A stretch of DNA of 64,000 bases from Berberis thunbergii (lineage: Eukaryota > Streptophyta > Magnoliopsida > Ranunculales > Berberidaceae), in assembly GCA_003290165.1 (NCBI GenBank), contig QNQO01008285.1, positions 62,001-126,000 of the forward strand. Direction: 5' to 3'. This document shows positions 1 to 11,347 of this stretch, in pieces. A program made the translations under genes and the position numbers. Position 1 is the stretch's first letter. The number at the start of each line of letters is the position of its first letter. The notes under the pieces are model-generated. The model was not told the DNA's origin, did no database searches, and saw nothing but the letters and a program-made list of their open reading frames with translations.

Positions 1-480
1 TCTTTCATCTTTTGATGAGAAATTAACATGTACAATCCCTAAAAATAGAATTTAGAGGAAACGTACAAGAAGTGAAGCATTTGAACCCCTTAATCATGAA
101 CATTTGCAAGGTTGTAACTTGTAATGATTGCCTCACTTGGCACCTGGTCGTCTCTAGCATATTTGTCTCAATCATTTTGATATTTTAGGTTATAAATCCA
201 AGATTCTCATTTGTGTTTATTCAAAGAGATAGATTGAGAGCGATGCAATCTGCAGGAAGGAGAGGTTGTCCCTTGAAAAAGGGATTTTCAAACTTTGAAT
301 TTCCTACCTTTTATTTGGGTGCTCTGCAGAAACTAACAAAGTGTGATACATCATATGTTAATATGTATTTAAGAATATTTTATCTCTTGAATAGAGTTTT
401 TGAGTCTTCTCTAAAATTAGGTTGAGATATCTTGAATTTTTTTTGTGGACTCACCATTTCTTTCTTTTCAATATTTCTAG

Positions 481-1388
481 GAAGTATTGAGGATCAAAGC
501 AAAACATGTTGATGATAACCAAGCTATCTTGAATGATAGAGTCAAGGGACAGTTGAAAGTTACAAGAGCTTTTGGTGCCGGATTTCTCAAGAAGGTAAGA
601 TCGCATTGCTTACCATTTTTCACTTATTTATGTCCAATGCAAATTGTTTTGTTTTAATTGACACCATACATTTGAGATTACTGTTGGCGCTTATATAGAG
701 TGACATGGAGACTGCTCCACCCCCGACTTGTTATAGGAGTTAGATAAGCAAAGTAACTGACATTAGCAAAAACTCAAAATTATTTTTAATGACATGCATA
801 TTTGTGAGACTTGGTATTGAGCGTGGGACAAAAAACATTATGTCTCTCATCGACTGGGACCTCACATGGTATTTTCATGCACTAGCTGGATGAGCAATGT
901 ATCATTTTTTAGTGAAGGATGGGTGGCAGTTTGTACAACCAGTTTATTTAGAGTCATTGTAGAAAGCTGTTTGGTATATTATCGGAGTTCTAGTCAATTT
1001 GGTAGCTTAGAACTTAGTTATGTGGCTGAAAGATATGTGGAAAGCAGCGTCTTTCCTTCCTCACTTTTATCAAATGAATAACCAAATCTTTTGTATTACT
1101 GCAAATTATGCAATTAAGAAGCAAGTTAAAAGATAATGTTTTGCAAAATTGCCCCCATTATGCTAAACTGATCGAGCTAGTTCCCTTTATTCCTTGTCTG
1201 GATGCAGCCAAGATGCAATGAAGCATTGTTTCAGATGTTTCAGATTAATTATGTGGGTACAGCTGCTTATGTCAGCTGTACACCTTCTGTCATTCACCAC
1301 CTTCAGCAACGAAGAAGTGGTTTCACATGTAGCATGGTTCATGGAAAATGTCCCCGAAGGTGATCCTGCACAGTACCTCATTGCTGGG
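481..1388 (+). pseudogene. PP2C phosphatase remnant (POL/PLL-type, clade C)
   Basis: Two exon-like blocks read as the C-terminal half of a plant type 2C Ser/Thr protein phosphatase. Block 1 (481-594) lies between a TTTCTAG acceptor and a GTAAGA donor and contains [15 protein letters not shown], a hallmark of POLTERGEIST-like PP2Cs. Block 2 (about 1208-1388) begins CNEALFQMFQINYVGT, then jumps in another frame to FSNEEVVSHVAWFMENVPEG and DPAQYLIA. The roughly 20 residues normally between these parts, which include the metal-binding SSDG segment, are missing. The family dephosphorylates receptor-kinase pathway proteins. No N-terminal catalytic exons and no final exon were found, so this is a dead fragment, possibly cargo of the CACTA element that ends at 2419. 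Family call is firm; clade assignment rests on remembered family motifs. Confidence 0.8.
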
Positions 1389-1944
1389 TGAGGTACACAT
1401 CTGTTTTGGATTTTATTTGTGTAACTTTTTATTTAGCATATGGTCTTATATAATCAGGGTAGCGATCTGTGGGTTTATTTACTCTGATGATTGTGCAAAT
1501 TGTGATTTTAATGCAGTTCTGGAAGACCAAGCTGATGCAGATCTTAAAGCAATTACTGTGTGCAATTACTGTATGTAAAAATTTTGTTTTATTTCGCATA
1601 GACGATCACAATTTTGTTTTATGTAGTTATCTCAATTTGAGGTTGACAGTATTTGGGATTGTATTTTTTTGTGATGGGCAATTTATTGAGTATATGAAAA
1701 TTAATTTAATTTTGTTCAGGTTTAAGAAGTTTATAATTTGCCAAAAAAAAGTATTTCTATTCGGGACAAATAAAAAGTATAAGCCAAATATGTTTATATT
1801 CCAATTTTGTCTATTTGGGATTGTATTTTATTAATATGTTTATAATTCAATTTGATGTTTATTGAGTAATATAAAATTAATATAATGACAAAAAAAGTAT
1901 TATAAAATTAATTATAAAATTTTTTTTTTTCAATTTTTTTGTTA
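1389..1944. other. AT-rich spacer, no gene seen
   Basis: Short ORFs only, with no recognisable domain. The tail end of the PP2C gene would be expected here but is not visible. The last 80 bases are A/T runs leading into the CACTA subterminal repeats. Confidence 0.5.
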
Positions 1945-2419
1945 GCCACGGCAATCTGGCCGTCCCTAAAGAAATCTAATTCGGGACTTAGCGACGGCAC
2001 GGAGCCGTCGCTAGCTAGCAACGGTAATCTAGGCGTCGCTAATGTATTTGAATTTGGAAATTAGCGACGGCAAAAAACCGTCGCTAGCTAGCTACGGTAA
2101 GCTAACCGTCGCTAATATGTATTTGAATTTGGAAATTAGCGACGGCAAGAAACCGTCGCTAGCTAACAACGGTAAGCTAACCGTCGCTAATATGTATTTG
2201 AATTTGGAAATTAGCGACGGCAGTTTTCAAATTAGTGACGGTTCGTAGCGGTCGCCAATTAGCAACGGCTATTGTGCCGTCGCTGATTCAAATAGCGACG
2301 ATAATAATTGCTACGGCTTGGCGACGGTTGGTGTGCCGTCGCTGTTTCGATTTAACTACGGTTTTGGGTCAATTGGCGACGGATTGTAGCCGTCGCTGAT
2401 GTCGATTTTTTTTGTAGTG
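1945..2419. mobile_element. CACTA (En/Spm) element end with subterminal repeats
   Basis: The block ends TTTTTTTTGTAGTG at 2406-2419; its reverse complement is CACTACAAAAAAAA, the classic CACTA terminal inverted repeat. The 450 bases before it are packed with GCGACGGC / GCCGTCGC motifs in both orientations, as expected of CACTA subterminal transposase-binding repeats. The partner CACTA terminus was not found in 1-1944, so either it lies upstream of the window or only this end survives. A 3-bp target duplication (ATG at 2420-2422 would be one copy) cannot be tested without the other end. Confidence 0.75.
2042..2266 (+). repeat. 75-bp tandem repeat, about three units
   Basis: Units begin at 2042, 2117 and 2192, each starting ATGTATTTGAATTTGGAAAT and carrying an inverted GCGACGGC/CCGTCGC pair; the third unit is incomplete. 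Because 75 is divisible by 3, the array stays open in one frame and mimics a 68-aa repeat protein. It is part of the CACTA subterminal region, not a gene. Confidence 0.8.
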
Positions 2420-2650
2420 ATGTAGGAATTACTTTAAATTGTATCTCATTATATATATGTTTAAAAAAGGAAAAGAAAAACATTCATAAATTTTGAAGTC
2501 CAGCTCAAAGCCACATTACCCTATTCCACCTTTTTTTTTTTTTTTTTATAAATCTTTTGCACTTCAAAATTCCAAATTAAGACTCAAAAAATTAGTGTGC
2601 ATGGATGAAGATGCTACGTGGTTGAAGTGCTATATATAAAATTGGAAAAT

Positions 2651-2745
2651 TGTAGGGGTCGAGGGAAAGGGAGCGAGGGATGGGTGTAACCACCCATCCT
2701 CCTCGCGATGAGCCCTCGCGCGCATCTCCAACGTGAATTGGCCAC
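2651..2745. repeat. Half copy of GC-rich foldback family
   Basis: GGGTCGAGGGAAAGGGAGCG followed by a short CACCCATC palindrome and CCTCGCGATGAG. The same opening recurs at 4108. Related GAGGGAGGGAGCGA words occur in the MULE-A inverted repeats (5675, 13700). Only the left arm is clear here. Confidence 0.5.
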
Positions 2746-2862
2746 CATAATTATTTTGAGAGTACATAAGATTTATCTTGAATATAATCATGTCATCTCG
2801 GGCTTCACGGGGGCAAGTTTGTAATTTCAAAATATCTATAAAGTAGTGCCTTTACAATTTCA

Positions 2863-2915
2863 TGAGCAGTGATCACGGTAGCTTTGATTGTGAAAACTAC
2901 CACGGTCACTGCTCA
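2863..2915. repeat. Perfect 10-bp-arm hairpin
   Basis: TGAGCAGTGA at 2863-2872 pairs exactly with TCACTGCTCA at 2906-2915, and an inner CGGTAG / CTACC pair extends the stem. It lies in otherwise plain sequence; possibly a terminal hairpin of a decayed element. Confidence 0.5.
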
Positions 2916-4107
2916 TCCAAATCTTGGGATTTATTTTTTTGAAAAATTATGAAATTGGAATGGCATGTTTGAAACCTGAAAGTCAGGTTGAAGATATTGC
3001 ACTGTTCATCCACGCTTTCGTGTGTTATATAGTCATGCTAAATAAAGACATTTATTATTGGGAATTTGGTATAGAATTTTACCCCTTTTTTTCTTTCTTT
3101 TTCGTAAGCAAAGTTTTAATAGGTTTCCTAAGCGAAGTTTTAATAGGGGTATTGGGCTTGAAGCCCATCAAATTCTTATATCATACGCAATAGAACACCC
3201 TTCCAGAATTTAACATTTCAGATCCATTGCAAACTAAACAAATAAAATTTTTTATAACTTGTTTGAGCTCCATTCGAGCTGAAATTTTTAGGAAAATTAC
3301 AGATTACCAAGAAAAACAATGTTTCAAAGCTCCAGACCATTTTAACATCGTTTCTTGATATGCTATTGAGGTCCCCGCCATTAAATATTTCAAGTGTTTA
3401 AGGCCGATTTGTGTCGTACCTATGGTGGGTCCTTGCTTGCTTCGTGATACTTATAGAGAAATTCCCTTTATCCCACTTAGTACGGATCTCAAGGCTCACA
3501 TGTCAAAATGAGTTGAAATTTGACACATTGTTTTCAAATTTTGGTATATAAATTTTTTTTTTTTAATTTCAGCTCAAATGGAGCAGTGGAAGGCTATTAA
3601 AAACGTATTTTGTAAACTACAAAAGATATGCAGTTTCATAAACTTGAATTGGAAAAATTATTAGGTTGTCCTAAAGAGTGCATATTAGTAGTGGGAGACT
3701 TGAGATCCTATTCCTATTTTAGTAAAGATTAACCACTAATCTATCTCGACCCTGTGATCATGTGGAGCTCACAATTCACAAATTCCAACAATTCCCATGA
3801 TGTTAACATTAAAAACAACTCTACAAGGAAATTGTGGAATATGTCTATCATCCGGTTAAAATTGGGTAATGGGTAATCTTATTTAGACCCCACAAAATAA
3901 TCTCAAAATCCATGTATACTAGATGTTGTCACACAGACATATTATGTTTAGATTGTCACACCCCGATTACTGCAAAATTTTACTTCCAAATTCATCAAAA
4001 GCTCGTAACCCATGGCTGCTGAAAAATAAATAAATTTTCAGCAAATTTAGCTCCAACTTTGTCATTATTGTTCTCAATGTTTTTACTTATTTTATATCGA
4101 AAATTCT
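2916..4107. other. Spacer, no gene seen
   Basis: AT-rich, with no domain-bearing ORF. A stretch near 2975-3015 (CAGGTTGAAG...CTGTTCATCCA) resembles 38765-38795, suggesting a shared decayed repeat. Confidence 0.45.
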
Positions 4108-4243
4108 AGGGGTCGAGGGAAAGGGAGCGAGGGGTGCCATCCTCCCTCCTCGAGATGAGCGTAAGTGTGCATCTCCATGGCAATGCACTCATTTTCAGAA
4201 AGATGGGTGGTTGCACCCATCCCACGCTCCTTTCCCTAGCAAA
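4108..4243. repeat. GC-rich foldback (MITE-like) copy
   Basis: Opens GGGGTCGAGGGAAAGGGAGC and closes CACCCATCCCACGCTCC followed by TTTCCCTAGC, so the ends pair as an imperfect hairpin. Same family as 2651-2745. Confidence 0.5.
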
Positions 4244-4490
4244 GCTCTATTTTATATATAGAGAGTAACATGTCCCAAAACAAAAGTCAGTCAAGATGAA
4301 CAACTACCTATATTACATGATATTTTGTTCAGTCAAGATGAACAAAAGTCCCTCATCATCATGACTACGAAATCATGATATATAGACATCTGCTTGGGTT
4401 CCTGCAAAATTTATAAATGGATCCATGTTCAAGTGCCCCACCCCTAAATTAATATAAATTTTCTATATTACACATGGTCTTAATAACTAA

Positions 4491-5140
4491 GGTGGTGTTT
4501 TTTTAAAGTGCTTAGAAGCTAACTTCTGAACGAACTTATGAATGAACTGTTTGTTTTGCTTTTTAATAGGCTGTTGATAAGAAGTAGTAAAATTAAAAAG
4601 TATTTGTTTTTAAGTGTTGACTTGAAGTTGTTTTATATTTTTGACACCACTACAACTTTCACCACCCACCACAAACACCAACATTAACCCCTTTTTACCT
4701 ATTTTTTTTCTTTCAAACACCATTGAGATCATTTTACATGTACCACTACCAAAATCACCCTATACGCCTCTCAATTCCTCATATAAACTTCAATACAGAG
4801 CAAGAAAAAGTAAAAATGGAATAAAAAGAAGATGAGGAAGAAGGGAAGCCAGGAATGGTTGTGGCAACGATGGAAACACTGCTCATATGATAAAGAAGAG
4901 GTGGAGAAAAGAGGGGATGGTTGGTGAAGGAGAGGGATTGCAACAATCGCTAGGAATTTATTATGAGGTTATTCTTGGAATAAACTTTCATTAAACACTC
5001 AATGCTAAGTGATCAACACACCTATGGTGCTTACTCCAATTAGAACTTCAACTTTTTATCAGAATTAAAAACAAACACTCCTTTTAAATTATCTCGCTTC
5101 TTATTAAGACTTTTGAGTCTATTCATAACAAAAAAAGGGG
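4491..5140 (-). mobile_element. Family A repeat, copy 1 (about 650 bp, non-coding)
   Basis: The reverse complement matches the interrupted copy at 27121-32280 along its length: shared blocks include AATAGACTCAAAAGT, GGAGTAAGCACCAT, TTGATCACTTAGCATTGAG, CCCTCTCC and AAAGCAAAACAAACAGTTCA. It has no coding capacity. The termini GGTGGTGTTTTTTT and the 27.1-kb end GGGTGTTTGTTTTTT suggest a TIR-type DNA transposon, but no target duplication was found. This copy is valuable as the uninterrupted reference that proves the hAT and LINE insertions in copy 2. Confidence 0.65.
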
Positions 5141-5144
5141 AATT

Positions 5145-5285
5145 CTAATTGTCGAGGAAACCAGCGAAGAAAACAACGAGGGAGGGAGGACCCTCCATCC
5201 CCCTCGCGATGCGTGCAAGGGATGGGACGCACACATCGCGAGGGGATGGAGGGTCCTCCCTCCCTCGCTGGTTTCCTTGACAGCT
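5145..5285. repeat. GC-rich foldback element
   Basis: Near-perfect hairpin: GAGGAAACCAGCGA... with GAGGGAGGGAGGACCCTCC at the left pairs with GGAGGGTCCTCCCTCCCTC... and GCTGGTTTCCT at the right. It has the same TAATTGTCGAGGAAA edge as the element at 20169-20361, so both belong to one foldback family. It sits right at the edge of family A copy 1. Confidence 0.7.
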
Positions 5286-5649
5286 AGCTTTACTCCAAAA
5301 AAAACACCTTTTAAGCCAATATATTTGCTAATATTGACCACACTATGCTCGAAAGTAACAATTACATGCAAAAAGCCCCATATCATCTCTTATAAATCCT
5401 TGCACACCACGGTCGAAAGTACAGTTACATGCAAAAGCTCACACCATATAATCTCTTACAAATCTTGAACATATATTATTCAATCTAGTTTTTACATTAT
5501 CCAAATCACAATTATGCTAACTTCATGCTCCAAAATAGAAAGCAGTCTACCCTGAACAAGCTTTAGATAACTCTTTTTGCTGCTCAGTTTGGAAGTATTC
5601 GAACCAAAAGTTTTTTAAATTTCTCAACTCTTCTACTCATGATCTATAT

Positions 5650-5995
5650 TCTCCCAATTCTTCTACATATCAAGGGAGGGAGCGAGGATGCTCCCTCGCA
5701 TGTGAGTTTTATGCAGGATTCAACTCGTCCAGCGAAATTTTTTGGCTCCAAAGTGAAAACTGGTAAGAGAGTTTCTCTCCCCATCGAAGCAAAGTTCTCT
5801 CCCCATCGACAGAGTTTCTCTCCCCATCAAAGCAAAGTTTTATCCCCATCGAAGCAAAGTTCTCTCCCCATATTTCGACAGAGTTTCTCTCCCTATCTGT
5901 TTCTCTCTGAATCGAAGAAATCGAATCTGTTTCTCTCCCCATCGAAGCAAAGTTCTCTATTTCTCGCTGAATCGAAGAAATCAAAGTACGTTCTT
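5650..5995. repeat. MULE-A left inverted repeat
   Basis: Contains GGGAGGGAGCGAGGATGC, TTTTTTGGCTCCAAAGTG, then about ten units of TTTCTCTCCCCATCGAAGC type ending in ATCGAAGAAATC. It pairs with 13310-13735. The open frame across it is a by-product of the short repeat. Confidence 0.7.
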
Positions 5996-6094
5996 TGGTA
6001 TGCCTTTCATTATTATACCATTTAGTCTGGGACTGAAAGTTATTGGGGACCATTAGTAACAAGACTATTTGTTGAATGCTGTTAAATGTCTTTA

Positions 6095-6570
6095 TTTGGG
6101 AGGTTTGTTCACAGATATACGTAGTGCAATTTGTAATTTGTGAACAAACCTACAAATAGTCACAGATATCTCGTTCACAGATTACGGGATTTGTAGTGCA
6201 ATGCCTACAAATAGTCACATATATCTTGTTCTACAAATTGCTTTCTTTGGTTAATGTAATTTTCAATATAATGGCTAATTTATTGTCGACTCTTTAAACA
6301 TGTAGTTCTACGTAGTGCAATTTCTTTACAATTTGTTGAAAGCTATTGTCGATAGTCATAGTTGCAATTTCTTTGGTTAATGTAATATGTGACTATTTGT
6401 AGTGCAATGCCTATTTGTAGTGCCTTTGCAATTTGTAGTGCAATGCCTTCAACAATATAATGGCTATCTGTGAACAAACCTACAAATAGTCACAGATATC
6501 TTGTTCACAGATATCTTGTTCACAGATATACGTAGTGCAATTTGTTGAAAGTTTTTGTCGACTCTTTAAA
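6095..6570. repeat. Dispersed short-repeat cluster inside MULE-A
   Basis: Multiple copies of CTACAAATAGTCACAGATAT, GATATACGTAGTGCAATTTG and TTTGTAGTGCAATGCC in both orientations, so the region can form several hairpins. No coding signal. It may be a subterminal binding region of the element. Confidence 0.6.
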
Positions 6571-6795
6571 CGTGTAGTTTTGGCATTTTTATATAATGGC
6601 TGGACTTAAGACTCATAACCGATTTTTTATCCCTAAAACACATAATATGTTTGTGAATTAAATATATCAAAATCTTAATCTATAAGTCACATGTAAATGG
6701 ACAAAGAAAAAGCATTACCTTGTAGTCAATAATGTGTTTCTCTTTTATATGAGTGCACACAACAATTGATCTAACTATAACTTATTGTATATCAG

Positions 6796-6875
6796 GTAAC
6801 AGAGGAGTGCTTGGAGAAGGCCATATCTATATGCAAGGCTGGTGCTAGCTTTAAGACAATTGGAAAGACGATAAG
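6796..6875 (+). pseudogene. Single exon of organellar-type methionine aminopeptidase
   Basis: An 80-base block between an ATATCAG acceptor and a GTGTG donor translates as VTEECLEKAISICKAGASF then KTIGKTI. This is the segment just upstream of the substrate-binding domain in plant type 1 methionine aminopeptidases (the enzymes that remove the initiator Met). No neighbouring exon was seen on either side. It lies inside MULE-A between the left inverted repeat and the transposase, so it is probably a captured host exon. Alternatively it is a host-gene remnant that predates the element. Family call is based on remembered conserved sequence. Confidence 0.6.
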
Positions 6876-6879
6876 GTGT

Positions 6880-7396
6880 GATTCTTTTGTGTTATATCTC
6901 AGATAAACAATCATTCTTAATTGATAAAGGGAATGTCAAATTATTAACAGGGATTCCTGGTCATTTAGGCCATCACAGTCCAAAGACTAAAAACCAAGTG
7001 ATTTTGGAAGATGCTTATTGTTAAGACTTAGCAGATCTATGCCATTTAGTACTTATTGTATGATGAAAGCATTTGAATATGGAAGTTTTACTAATTGTGA
7101 ATCAATACATGATGACTTCAAAATTACAGATTTATGTATTTTAAGAGAAAGCTGGGGTTGGACTGACCCTTGCTAGGTTTGCTCATGCATCATGATGAAA
7201 AGTATCCATTCTAGTTGTTACAATACAATGTTACAACATCTCATTACTCACAAAATCATCTACACATCTCACAAAATCTTCGAATATCACTTGAATAGTT
7301 GCCCTAACTTGAATATGCTACGAGTTACTGTAGTTTGATTTTTATCTATGCTTCTATGTTTTAACCGATGTTGTATATTATAAACATATTTCAGGA
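6880..7396. other. MULE-A leader, no gene seen
   Basis: AT-rich sequence ending in TATTTCAGG just before the transposase ATG at 7397. The TTTCAG is a plausible splice acceptor, so this may be an intron of the transposase 5' leader. Confidence 0.4.
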
Positions 7397-9927
7397 ATGG
7401 ATAGTGTAGATGATAATGAATGTATGTTGTTGGAAGAAAATTCAGAAGTGTCGAGGGAACTTACAAAAGGGATGGAATTCATCAACCTTGATGAGTTCCA
7501 ACGTTATTATCATGAATATGGTAATAAAAAGGGATTTCCAGTGAAAGTAATGACTACCGAAAAAGATGTTGATGGAAAACCTATATTCATTCAGATTTCA
7601 TGTGGTCGGACTGGGAAACCTAAAAGTAGAGCAAAAGATGTCATGGATTTGCGTGCGTCGAGCAAATGTGGTTGTCTGGCTAAGATTAGAGCTCATATAC
7701 GGCCTGATGGAACAGTTGTAGTGAATAGAGTTACAGTTGATTACAATCATCAGTTAAGCCCTAGTAAATCAATTTTTTTTTCCAAAGAATAGAACTATGA
7801 GCTTGTATGTCAAGAAGAAGCTTGAATTTAATGATAGGGCAAGTATTAGACCAAATAAGAGTTATTCGGCATGTGTGTTTGAAGCTGGTGGGCATGATAT
7901 TGTATCATTTTCCCAAAAAGATTGTTATAATTATTTGGACAAAATGAAGAAGTTGAGACTTGGTGAGGGGGATGCGAAGGCACTTCATAACTACATCCAA
8001 AAAATGCAAGCTAATAATGTTGATTTCTTTTATATGATGGATTTGGATTATGAAGGTAGGTTGAGAAATATTTTTTGGGCTGACGCATGGAGCAGAGCAG
8101 CTTACAAGGAGTTTGGGGATGTTGTTACTTTTGACACTACATACTTAACAAATAAGTATGACATGCCTTTTGCTCCTTTTGTTGGGGTGAATCATCACGG
8201 TCAGTCAATTCTTTTGGGATGTAGATTGATATGTGGTGAGACGGTTGAAGAATTTGTTTGGCTTTTTCGAACTTGGCTCGTGTGTATGAATGACAATGTT
8301 CCGTCTGCTATAATCACTGATCAAGATAGGGCAATGAAGAAGGCCATTCAAATTGTATTTTCCAACACACGACACAGATGGTGCTTGTGGCATATTATGA
8401 AGAAGTTACCAGAAAAGTTGTCAGGCTGCAATGAATATGAGGCGATCAAGTTTGCAATGCAAAGAGCAAATTATGATTCCCTGTCTCATAAAGAGTTTGA
8501 AGAAAATTGGCATGGGTTTATTGATAAATATAATCTGGATGAAAATGATTGGTTGAGTGGATTATACTACGAAAGAATGTGTTGGGTGCCAGCATTTCAA
8601 CGAAATACTTTTTGGGCGGGGATGTCTTCAACTCAGAGGAGTGAAAGCATGAATGTTTTTTTTTATGGTTATGTGAATCCGAAGACCACTTTAAAGAAAT
8701 TTGTAGAACAATATGAGAATGCACTACGTAGTAAGGTCCAAAAGGAATCTGAAGAGGACTTCAAATGTTATAGTTCAGGGAGTTTCAAGAAGAGATAGTC
8801 GGGAATCCATGTTGTAGAATTGTTGGTGAAGCTATGGATGGAAGTGGCTTTCAGTTGTACACTATTACACAAGACATGGTGATAAATGATAGGCAACGAT
8901 CGGTCAATTTTATAGTCTCTTTTAATGTTGCCGACTTCGCCATCAAGTGTAATTGTCAATTGTTTGAGTTCAGGGGGATTTTATGCAAACATGCATTGAA
9001 AGTCTTGTTTGAAAGAGGGATTCATGATATACCTGATAAATATGTTATTCGGAGGTGGAGGAAAGATGTTAAGATGGCTCATACAAAGGTGAAGATTATT
9101 TATTAAGATTGGGGAATGAAGCCTGAAAATGCGCAATTTGAAAAGATGTGCAATGCCTTCTATGAAATGGGTGACTTCGCCGCTGAGAATGAAAAGAAGA
9201 CGTGCCAAGTTCAAGAATGGATTACTTTGAAGATGATGCAACTTACAAGGAGTCATGGTGATGAGCATGTTGATTCACAGGGGTATTTGGAAGTGGCCAC
9301 CATTACTGCTAATTTTGCCATCCAAATTCATAGTCCATTAGCGGTTCGTTGCAAAGGACGGCGGTCTAATTCAAGGATAAAATCCAGAGTTGAGAAGATA
9401 TGTAAAAGGACACAAAAGAAAAAAAAAATGCAAAAGGATCAGGCCATTGAGACTAATCTAGTATGTTTTGCAATGTGTTTTATGAATGTATATTTTCTTA
9501 AGTCAAGAATAGTGATTAGCGACTTATATTTATACAAATGTATTTTGTAGGGTTTACAGTGTATGCCTTATGTTATGCCTCGTGAAAATAATGTGATGCC
9601 TCTTCAAAGCAATACACATGTTTGTTTGTTATATTTACAAGGTATGAATCAGTGAGTATGCTTGCCTACTTATGATTTATGTGTTTTTCGTCGTTAAGGA
9701 TGATAATATGGGGTCAGCTCATATACAACCTGGAAGAATTGATCTTTTGTACTCGATAGTGTCACAGGTATATATTTTGTAATGTGTGTTTTGTATGTTT
9801 GTCTTTTGTAGGGTTTGTTTGTTTGATATGTGTTTTGTATGCATCATATTATTTATTTTTTAATATTTATTATTAATTTTTGCAGCCGCCAGGTTCAACC
9901 AACACAATGGACTATACATACCTTTGA
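7397..9927 (+). pseudogene. FAR1-family MULE transposase, broken
   Basis: Encodes a FAR1/FHY3-like Mutator transposase. Order: FAR1 DNA-binding region with its Cys/His zinc site (7472-7760, FQRYYHEYGNKKGF to CGCLAKI), MULE DDE core, and SWIM zinc finger CNCQLFEFRGILCKHAL (about 8949-9000). Catalytic residues are all visible: Asp of TFDTTY (8132), Asp of TDQD (8319) and Glu of RSESMN (8643), plus the RHRWCLWH insert. Breaks: a +1 slip in a T run near 7770; a deletion with frameshift near 8780, just before FQEEIVG; and a TAA at 9104-9106 in frame with the sequence after it. Likely 3' exons are 9699-9767 and 9886-9927 (ending DYTYL, stop), with splice signals GTATAT and TTTGCAG. It would cut and paste MULE-A if intact. 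Confidence 0.88.
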
Positions 9928-10218
9928 AGATGATCAGGTAGGAAGGCAGGAATGGTCTGTGGCTCTGTGGAAGAAATGGTCTTTATATTCAACTGTGGAA
10001 GAAATGTCTTTATACTCAACTGTGGAAGAAATGGTCTTTATGACCAGTTTGGTTGTTTGTGATGTGGTTGTTTTGATGGTTTTGAATGTCAGTCTTTATA
10101 TTCAAAACTTTGTGTTTGTTTGTTTGGGATGTGTTATGACCTGAAAGATGTATTTTGTATGTTTTGTATGATAATGGTGTTGTGTATAAGGTTTGACAGT
10201 CTTTTTGAGATGTGTTTG
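9928..10218. other. Transposase 3' region
   Basis: TG-rich sequence with three near-copies of a CTGTGGAAGAAATG... unit (about 9963-10040). It is probably untranslated; a 104-aa ORF here looks like a repeat product. Confidence 0.4.
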
Positions 10219-10390
10219 TATCAATTTACTGCAAATTCTGACTTTGTATTAATTTGAAGCAATTCAGATTCATTAATAGATTCATTTACTGCAAATTCTG
10301 ACTTTGTATCAATTTGAAGCAATTCAGATTCAGTTTTTCAGATTCATTTACTGCAAATTATGACTTTGTATCAATTTGAAGCAATTCAAT
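10219..10390. repeat. 60-bp tandem repeat, three units
   Basis: Units of TTACTGCAAATTCTGACTTT followed by GTATCAATTTGAAGCAATTC start near 10226, 10286 and 10348. Related TTCAGCAAATTCAAATTCAG words recur at 11125-11260. Inside MULE-A. Confidence 0.75.
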
Positions 10391-10399
10391 TTTTTATGA

Positions 10400-11090
10400 G
10401 CCCCGGTTGGTTTTGCAGAGCAAAGTGGGTCTGGAACGGTAGCGCGTTGCAGGGGCAGTCTGTGGTCGAGACAGTTTCGCCTTCATGTTGTCTAGGAGCG
10501 GGTGTTGTCTATAGGAAGTGCTCCCGAATTTCTGTAAAACAAGGGATGCTTGCTTGATGTTGCGAATTGGGCAGATTTGTTGCGAGCCAAGGTGCAGTCA
10601 GACGCATACATGCTGCCGGCTGCTGCGGCTGCGAGTGGCGGCAGGGCGCTACATTGCTCAGTGTCGAGATGGCGGGTGCGAAGGATGAATTCTGCACTCT
10701 GTTGCAAAACAGAGTGCGCTCTGTCATTACAGAGTGTGCGCTGCTGCTCTTCAGCGTGTTGTCCTAGCTAGTTCCTCAACGTGTTATGCTGATTTTCAGC
10801 GTGTTTTTTCAACGTGTTCTTCAGCGTGCGTTGCTGCTCATCAGCGTGTTCTTCATGTCTTTGTGAGCTGGCTGCTTGGGAAGATTTGCGCTCAAATCGG
10901 ATGGGTCTTTTTGCATTTTTTTTCCTTTCAGGATGCAAAGGGTTGGATTCAATTATTTTTAGTGTTTTAAGTTTATCTTGTTTGTATTAGTTTTGTATTC
11001 TAGCAACTGTGTTAAGGACATATTTTGTTTGGGTTTTAATACGGATAATGTCGTAATGTACCCCCGTAGGGTCTGTAAGTCATTTTTTGA
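10400..11090. other. GC-richer island with TTCAGCGTGTT repeats, origin unknown
   Basis: Base composition changes sharply around 10420-10870 compared with the AT-rich surroundings. Six or more copies of TTCAGCGTGTT / CTCAACGTGTT lie at 10745-10855, and a GAGTGCGC palindromic patch lies near 10700-10740. Overlapping short ORFs exist in several frames but none has a recognisable domain. It may be captured DNA or the transposase 3' end. Confidence 0.4.
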
Positions 11091-11347
11091 TAAGTAATAA
11101 AGGTCTAGTAATTTAGATTCAATTTTTCAACAAATTCATATTCAGTTTTTCAGCAAATTCAAATTCAGTTTTTCATATTCAGTTTTTCAGTTATTCAGCA
11201 AATTCAAATTCAGTTTTTCAACAATTAAGTTTGAGCAATTCAACTTTCAGCAATTCAATTTAGATCAGCAATTCAACTTTTAGATATGCTGATCAGAAGC
11301 AATTCAGATAACCATCCAAAGTCTCTGTGAACAAATTCATTTACATC

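Noticed and set aside
3955..3990. TGTCACACCCCGATT as a possible LTR start
   Set aside because: No second copy, primer site or polypurine tract nearby.
5639..6062. 128-aa (+) and 117-aa (-) ORFs
   Set aside because: Both are translations of the CTCTCCCCATCGAAGC repeat in the MULE-A inverted repeat; no domain.
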